Source: Caldimonas brevitalea
GTDB lineage: Bacteria; Pseudomonadota; Gammaproteobacteria; Burkholderiales; Burkholderiaceae_C
Length of the DNA stretch: 64,000 nt
Direction: 5' to 3'
NCBI RefSeq assembly: GCF_001017435.1
Contig: NZ_CP011371.1
Location: 4,960,001 to 5,024,000, forward strand
Every line of letters starts with the position of its first letter. Position 1 is the first letter of the stretch. The notes beneath the pieces were generated by a model, which did not search any database, was not told the origin of the DNA, and saw nothing but the letters and a program-made list of their open reading frames with translations. A program made the translations under genes and the position numbers. Below, piece after piece: positions 59,282 through 64,000 of this stretch.

Positions 59282-61684
59282 ATGTCTTGCCTACACCTAC
59301 TCTTGCCTGCGCCTGTGCGCGCTGCGGGCGCGTCCCGCACGGCCCATCGTCTGTATGCCGCCATGGCGGCCGCCACCCTCGTCGGGTGCGGCGGCCTGTC
59401 GTCCACGCCGTCAGCGCCGAACGGTTATGCGGTCGAGGTGCGCCGCACGACGCACGGTGTGCCGCACGTCAAGGCGGACGACTACGCCAGCCTCGGCTAC
59501 GGGCTCGGCTATGCCTATGCGCAGGACAACCTGTGTCTGCTGGCCGACCAGATCGTCACCGTGCGCGGCGAGCGCTCGCGCCACTTCGGGCCCGACGCGA
59601 GCACGACCGTCGCGTTCCGCCCCCTGAAGAACCTCGACAGCGACTTCTACTTTCGCCTGACGATGGACGATGCCGGCCTGGCAGCCGGCTTTGCCCGGTC
59701 CAGCGCCGAGGCGCAAGCATTGCTGCGCGGTTATGCCGCCGGCTACAACCGCTACCTGCGCGACACGCCCGAGGCACAGCGGCCGGCAGCCTGCCGGGGG
59801 GCCGAATGGGTGCGCCCCATGACCTTGGCCGACCTGTTGCGGTTGAACGAAGAGAAGGCCACCCAGGCGGGCGCCGGCACCTTCGCACTCGCGATCGCCA
59901 GCGCCAGCCCACCGCAGCCGGGCGCCAAGCCGACCACTGCGCTGCCCAGGCTCGACCTCGCCGCCCTCGACACCGTCTCCAGCGTGCTGGCGCCGCCCAT
60001 CGGCAGCAACGGTTGGGCCTTCGGCAAGGCGACCAGCGCCAATGGCCGAGGGCTGCTGCTGGCCAATCCGCACTTTCCGTGGGGCACCACCAATCGGTTC
60101 TATCAGGTGCACCTGACCGTGCCCGGCCAGCTCGACGTGATGGGCGCGTCGCTCGGGCAACTTCCGCTCGTCACGATCGGGTTCAATCGTGACGTCGCCT
60201 GGACCCACACCGTTTCGACAGCCCGGCGCTTCACCTTGCATGCGCTGCAACTGGTCCCCGGCCACCCGACCCGCTATGTCGTCGACGGCGCCGTGCGCGA
60301 GATGCAGGAACGTCTGGTCAGCGTCGAGGTGCGCGGCCCCGATGGAACGCTGAGCACCCAGACACGCCGCTTCCACACCACCGAGTACGGGCCCACGCTG
60401 GTGATGCCGGCGGCCGGGTTGCTTTGGACCGCTCAGCACGCCTATGCGGTGGCCGACGCCAACCGGCTCAACACACGCATGCTCGACACTTGGCTGGCCA
60501 TCAACCGCGCCCGCTCGGTCGCCGAGGTCCGCGCCGGGCTCGGCAATCTGGGCATCCCTTGGGTCAACACGGTCGCGGCCGACCGTCACGGCGCGGTGCT
60601 GTACGCCGACATCTCCGCGGCGCCCAACGTGAGCGAGACCCACATGCGCCGTTGCGCGCCGCCGGAGGCGGCCAAGCTGTTCCAGAGCGCCAAGCTGGTG
60701 CTGTTGGACGGCGCCCGGCGCGAATGCGCCTGGCGGGTCGACCCGGCCTCGCCCGTGCCGGGTCTGTTCGCACCGGCCGAGATGCCGGCCACGGAGCGCG
60801 ACGACTACGTGGCCAACAGCAACGACAGCTACTGGCTGACCCATGCCGCGCAACCGCTGTCGGGGCTCGCGCCCATCCTGGGCCCCACCGGCGTGCCGCA
60901 AGGGCTGCGCACGCGCATGGGTCTGATGGAGATCGGCCGGCAGCTGCGAAGTGGCGACGGGCACGCGCCAGGACGGGTCGACGACCGGCAGTTGCAAGAC
61001 ATGGTGTTGTCGAACCGCAGCCTGGCCGCAGAACTGGTGCTCGACGACCTGCTCGCCGTCGCGAGCGAGGCGGCCGATGCCGAAGTCCGCTCGGCTGCCG
61101 CCGTGCTCGCCCGCTGGGACCGTCGCCACGACGCGAACAGCCGCGGCGCGCCGCTGTTCAAGGAGTGGTGGTCGCGCGTGCGCACGCTGCCCTCGCTCTA
61201 CCGCGTGCCCTTCGATGCAGCAGACCCGGTGCACACGCCGCGTGGCCTTGCGCTGACCGAGCCCGCGCGACGCGACCAGCTACTCGGGGCGCTCAGGGAA
61301 GCCCACGCAGCGATGCTTGCGGCCGGCTTCGCACCCGATGCGCCCCTCGGTGAGATGCAGGCCGCGCTCACCCACGGGGGACGCATTCCGGTACACGGCG
61401 GCGATGACCATGAAGGTGTGCTGAACAGCGTCGCCACGACGCGGCTGTCTCGCTCGGGTTACCAGCCGGTGTACGGCACCAGCTATCTGCAGACCGTCCG
61501 GTTCGACACGTCCGGGCCGATCGCCCACGGTCTGCTGGTCTACGGTCAAACCACAGACCCGTCTGCGGCCACGACAAACCAGGCCTTGACGCTGTTTGCC
61601 GAGAAACAATGGCCGCGGCTCCCTTTTACCGACGCGGCCATCAATGCCGAAAGCCTCTCGAGCCGCTTGTTTTTGCGCGAATAA
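59282..61684 (+). CDS. Lipoprotein Ntn-hydrolase acylase (penicillin/AHL/aculeacin acylase family)
   Basis: An 800-residue precursor of the penicillin-amidase family. The N-terminus has a signal with lipobox LVGC (Cys36), so it is probably outer-membrane or periplasm anchored. The alpha-chain part reads VEVRRTTHGVPHVKADDYASLGYGLGYAYAQDN. The autoprocessing site and nucleophile are G241/S242 in PPIGSNGWAFGKATSANGRGLLLANPHFPW, then FNRDVAWTHTVS of the beta chain. Late VHGGDDHEGVLNS and GTSYLQTVRFD support the family. Likely cleaves acyl chains from homoserine lactones or lipopeptides. It sits just upstream of a PKS gene and may serve quorum quenching, prodrug maturation or self-protection. Confidence 0.88.
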   Translation: MSCLHLLLPAPVRAAGASRTAHRLYAAMAAATLVGCGGLSSTPSAPNGYAVEVRRTTHGVPHVKADDYASLGYGLGYAYAQDNLCLLADQIVTVRGERSRHFGPDASTTVAFRPLKNLDSDFYFRLTMDDAGLAAGFARSSAEAQALLRGYAAGYNRYLRDTPEAQRPAACRGAEWVRPMTLADLLRLNEEKATQAGAGTFALAIASASPPQPGAKPTTALPRLDLAALDTVSSVLAPPIGSNGWAFGKATSANGRGLLLANPHFPWGTTNRFYQVHLTVPGQLDVMGASLGQLPLVTIGFNRDVAWTHTVSTARRFTLHALQLVPGHPTRYVVDGAVREMQERLVSVEVRGPDGTLSTQTRRFHTTEYGPTLVMPAAGLLWTAQHAYAVADANRLNTRMLDTWLAINRARSVAEVRAGLGNLGIPWVNTVAADRHGAVLYADISAAPNVSETHMRRCAPPEAAKLFQSAKLVLLDGARRECAWRVDPASPVPGLFAPAEMPATERDDYVANSNDSYWLTHAAQPLSGLAPILGPTGVPQGLRTRMGLMEIGRQLRSGDGHAPGRVDDRQLQDMVLSNRSLAAELVLDDLLAVASEAADAEVRSAAAVLARWDRRHDANSRGAPLFKEWWSRVRTLPSLYRVPFDAADPVHTPRGLALTEPARRDQLLGALREAHAAMLAAGFAPDAPLGEMQAALTHGGRIPVHGGDDHEGVLNSVATTRLSRSGYQPVYGTSYLQTVRFDTSGPIAHGLLVYGQTTDPSAATTNQALTLFAEKQWPRLPFTDAAINAESLSSRLFLRE

Positions 61685-61694
61685 CAGCCACACA

Positions 61695-61717
61695 CCCCTG
61701 TCAAATATGACAAGGGG
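61695..61717. promoter_or_regulatory. Inverted repeat just after the acylase stop
   Basis: CCCCTGTCA (61695-61703), 4-base loop, TGACAAGGGG (61708-61717); nine pairs with one bulged base. There is no T-run after it, so it may be an attenuator or processing hairpin, or a Rho-assisted end of the acylase transcript. Confidence 0.45.
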
Positions 61718-61950
61718 AATGTCTTGCATTCACCAGAGCGGGCAGGCCCAATACGTGGACTTACTGCCCGCCTCTGTTGAACCAGCTTTTCAACCAGAGA
61801 AACAACACACGCGCTCCACCCCTGATCCCGGGGGGACCAGCGGCATGTGTCTTGCCCTCGCCCCAACTTTGTTCGGGGCCCCATGAGCGGCTGACAAGAC
61901 AAGATATAGAGTAGCGGCACAGCCGCCTGCCACCCCCATGAGAGGGTGCA

Positions 61951-61968
61951 CTCCGAGAATTCGGAGTG
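61951..61968. promoter_or_regulatory. Dyad ACTCCGA-N4-TCGGAGT, candidate operator for the PKS
   Basis: A perfect 7-bp inverted repeat with a 4-base centre, 18 bp in all, about 330 bp ahead of the PKS start. Size and symmetry suit a dimeric regulator, for example a LuxR-type protein, though the sequence is not a classical lux box. No direct evidence of binding. Confidence 0.45.
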
Positions 61969-62297
61969 ATGGCGTTGCATTGCACCATTCCCGTGCGTTG
62001 CGCCGCGCCAGCCCGCGTGGCGCCTCAGTTCCGCCGCTGCCCGCCAAGCCGCCTGCAATCTCGCGGTGGGCCGCTGTGCAGCACGATAACGGCGCTCTCA
62101 CTCCCATCGCTTTACCACGCCAATTTGGTGCAAAAGGGCTGTATACCCACACGCAAAATTCGATGACGAACAGATGAAAACAGTAGGACAGTTACTACGT
62201 CTTACTTGTTGTCGCCTCCTGCAGTTTCAAACTTCGCAGGGTTGATGATCCGACTTGCCGGCATCGACAGTACAGATCCAGGTGTCCGGAGGTTGGT

Positions 62298-64000
62298 TTG
62301 CATTCTTCTGATTCTTTGTCACCTGAGGCTTTTGACAGGATTGCTGTCGTAGGCCTCCAGGGTGTTTTTCCTCAGGCAGAAGACGTCGAGGCGTTTTGGC
62401 AGCACATCGTCGCCGGGCGCGATTGCAGCACGGAGTTTTCGGACGCCGAACTGAAAGCCGCCGGCGTGCCGGAAACGCTGCTGAAGCAACCCAATTTCAT
62501 CAAGCGCCGCCCGCTGCTCAAGGCGTGCGACCGCTTCGATGCGAAGTTCTTCGGCTACACCGACATCGAGGCCGAAGCCCTCGATCCGCAGCTGCGTTTG
62601 CTGCTGCAATGTGCCTGGCGGGCGCTCGAAGAGGCCGGCGCCGTGTCGACGACGCAGCGGCAGCGCGCGGGCCTGTTCGCCGGGTTGCGGCAAAGCCGCT
62701 ATCTCGATGAACACCTGCTGGCCAGCCAGCGCCACTGCGACGCGCTGGGCGCCGACTACCTGCAGATGATCAACCGCAAGGACAGCGCCGCGACGCTGCT
62801 GGCGTACAAGCTCGACCTCGGCGGTCCGGCGATCAGCGTCAACACCGCCTGCTCGACCTCCTTGCTCGCGGTGCACCTGGCCTGCAACAGCCTGCTGTCC
62901 TTCGAATGTGACGTGGCACTGGCCGGCGGCGCCGCCATCCCGGCCTTCGGCCCCGACGGCCACCTCTACGTCCCCGGCGGCTTCTTGTCGGCGGACGGCC
63001 GCTGCCGCCCCTTCAGTGACGACGCCGGCGGCACCATCGATGGTGCCGGTGTCGGCCTGGTCGCGCTGAAGCGGCTGTCCGATGCACGCCGCGACGGCAA
63101 CCTCATCCATGCGGTGATCCTCGGCAGCGCGGTCAACAACGACGGCGCCGACAAGGTCGGCTACACGGCACCCAGCGTCAGCGGGCAGGCACGCGTGATC
63201 GCCGACGCGCTGGCGCTGGCCGATGTATCGCCCGAGACGATCGGCTATGTCGAGACGCACGGCACCGGCACGCGCCTGGGCGACCCGATCGAGATCCGCG
63301 CACTGACGCAGGCATGGCGTCAGCACACATCCCGCAGCGGCTATTGCCATCTCGGCTCGGCCAAGGCCAATGTGGGGCATCTCGGGGCCGCGGCCGGCGT
63401 CGTCGGCCTGATCAAGGCGACCTTGGCGGTGCGCGAAGGACACATCCCGCCGCTGGCCAACCACCGCCAGCCCAACCCGCAACTCGAGCTCGAAACCTCG
63501 CCGTTTCGCGTGCCGCTGAAGGCGATCGACTGGCCGGCCGCCGACGGGCCGCGACGTGCGGCGGTCAGCAGCTTCGGCATCGGTGGGACCAACGTGCACA
63601 TGATCGTCGAGCAAGCACCGGCGCCCCTGCCGCGTCCCGCTGCGCGGGCGACAACGACCGGCGAGCGGCTGTTCGTGCTGTCCGCCAAGAGCCCCGCGGC
63701 CTTGGCAGACACGGCCGCCGCCATCGCCGCTGCCGTGACCACGCTGCCGCCCGGGGCCCTCGACGACCTCGGGTTCACCTTGCGCCTCAGCCGGGCTCAT
63801 CTGCCATGGCGCACCTTCGTGGTGGCCGACCGTGCCACCACGCTGGCCTCGCGCTGGCAGGCGCTGCCGCTGCCCGCCGCAGCCTCGGTGAGCCGGCCGC
63901 GCACGGCTTTCCTGTTCCCGGGCCAAGGTTCGCAGCACCGGGGCATGACGCTCGCGTTGCGCGACCGCTTGCCCGCCTATCGTGACGCGCTCGATCGCGC
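62298..64000 (+). CDS. Type I polyketide synthase, KS and start of AT (partial)
   Basis: The first 567 codons of a modular PKS that continues beyond the window. A ketosynthase starts almost at once (residues ~14-440): DRIAVVGLQGVFPQAEDVEAFW, active-site Cys185 in VNTACSTSLLAVHLA, His321 in ETHGTGTRLGDP and His361 in SAKANVGHLGAAAG, so it is a complete condensing KS and not a KSQ loader. From ~535 an acyltransferase begins (TAFLFPGQGSQHRGM), so the module is cis-AT. With no loading domain or visible docking helix it probably takes its substrate from another protein. The TTG start at 62298 follows GGAGG by 5 bases; no ATG is available, and a TAG lies upstream in frame near 62189. Confidence 0.93.
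   Translation, partial: MHSSDSLSPEAFDRIAVVGLQGVFPQAEDVEAFWQHIVAGRDCSTEFSDAELKAAGVPETLLKQPNFIKRRPLLKACDRFDAKFFGYTDIEAEALDPQLRLLLQCAWRALEEAGAVSTTQRQRAGLFAGLRQSRYLDEHLLASQRHCDALGADYLQMINRKDSAATLLAYKLDLGGPAISVNTACSTSLLAVHLACNSLLSFECDVALAGGAAIPAFGPDGHLYVPGGFLSADGRCRPFSDDAGGTIDGAGVGLVALKRLSDARRDGNLIHAVILGSAVNNDGADKVGYTAPSVSGQARVIADALALADVSPETIGYVETHGTGTRLGDPIEIRALTQAWRQHTSRSGYCHLGSAKANVGHLGAAAGVVGLIKATLAVREGHIPPLANHRQPNPQLELETSPFRVPLKAIDWPAADGPRRAAVSSFGIGGTNVHMIVEQAPAPLPRPAARATTTGERLFVLSAKSPAALADTAAAIAAAVTTLPPGALDDLGFTLRLSRAHLPWRTFVVADRATTLASRWQALPLPAAASVSRPRTAFLFPGQGSQHRGMTLALRDRLPAYRDALDR

Larger units (their letters stand above)
61685..62297. other. Regulatory gap ahead of the PKS gene
   Basis: 613 bp without a convincing gene. 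It is more AT-rich toward 62100-62340. It contains two dyads listed separately and leads into a TTG start with a GGAGG ribosome site. It very likely holds the promoter of the biosynthetic cluster. Confidence 0.6.

Noticed and set aside
61971..61985. Possible sigma-54 promoter before the PKS
   Set aside because: GG and GC dinucleotides are present, but the spacing is one base short of the standard GG-N10-GC arrangement.
62319..63938. Minus-strand open frame of 539 codons over the PKS start
   Set aside because: The plus strand encodes an unmistakable ketosynthase with all three catalytic residues.

Overview
The window is GC-rich DNA from what looks like a Gram-negative betaproteobacterium of the order Burkholderiales. 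The evidence is indirect: family content and architecture (TRAP transporter, SRAP/YedK protein, T6SS VgrG/Rhs modules, modABC, ApaH, an AlkX-type glycosylase, a DUF3489-like small protein), tight operons with ATGA/TAATG overlaps, and strongly GC3-biased codons. A lineage with secondary metabolism and secreted polysaccharidases (Caldimonas/Schlegelella/Leptothrix-like) would fit, but this is inference. No rRNA, tRNA, CRISPR array or transposase was seen.

Region 1 (1-7850) is housekeeping and transport. It has an HxlR regulator divergent from an alpha/beta hydrolase with a clear dyad between them, a GFA-family protein, a dctQ-dctM TRAP permease operon that ends in a small membrane protein, an orphan periplasmic binding protein and a GNAT acetyltransferase.

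Region 2 (7875-26646) is the accessory heart of the window: two orphan T6SS cargo modules on opposite strands. Module A (8156-13966, +) is vgrG, then a large M23-like/GH19-like cell-wall effector, then a secreted immunity candidate. It is bracketed by two diverged copies of the 3' end of a yedK/SRAP gene; the intact gene is on the right and only a relic on the left. Module B (26646 down to 17711, -) is vgrG, a DUF6484-like protein, a TPR protein, a PAAR-Rhs protein with a nuclease-like C-terminal toxin, and an immunity candidate, nearly all overlapping or abutting. A cupin, a small protein and a LuxR-type regulator lie between the modules. No T6SS structural genes are present, so both modules must use an apparatus encoded elsewhere.

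Region 3 (27107-49558) is mixed: serine acetyltransferase, a lone receiver, a ParB-like protein, a secreted CBM56/crystallin/beta-helix protein, an unaccompanied 2-oxoglutarate dehydrogenase E1 paralogue, a chemoreceptor, an NYN-LOTUS protein, an AlkX-type glycosylase, a GH5-DUF1996 fusion lipoprotein, a TetR regulator, a thioesterase and an Asp/Glu racemase-family protein.

Region 4 (48368-58954) has a signalling operon (a hybrid kinase with three receivers, a CheR-like methyltransferase and a receiver-kinase), then modABC, a CNNM/CorC-family protein and apaH.

Region 5 (59282-64000) has a lipoprotein Ntn acylase of the penicillin/AHL acylase family, a 613-bp regulatory gap with two dyads, and the start of a type I polyketide synthase (KS, then the beginning of AT) that runs off the right edge and probably opens a biosynthetic cluster.
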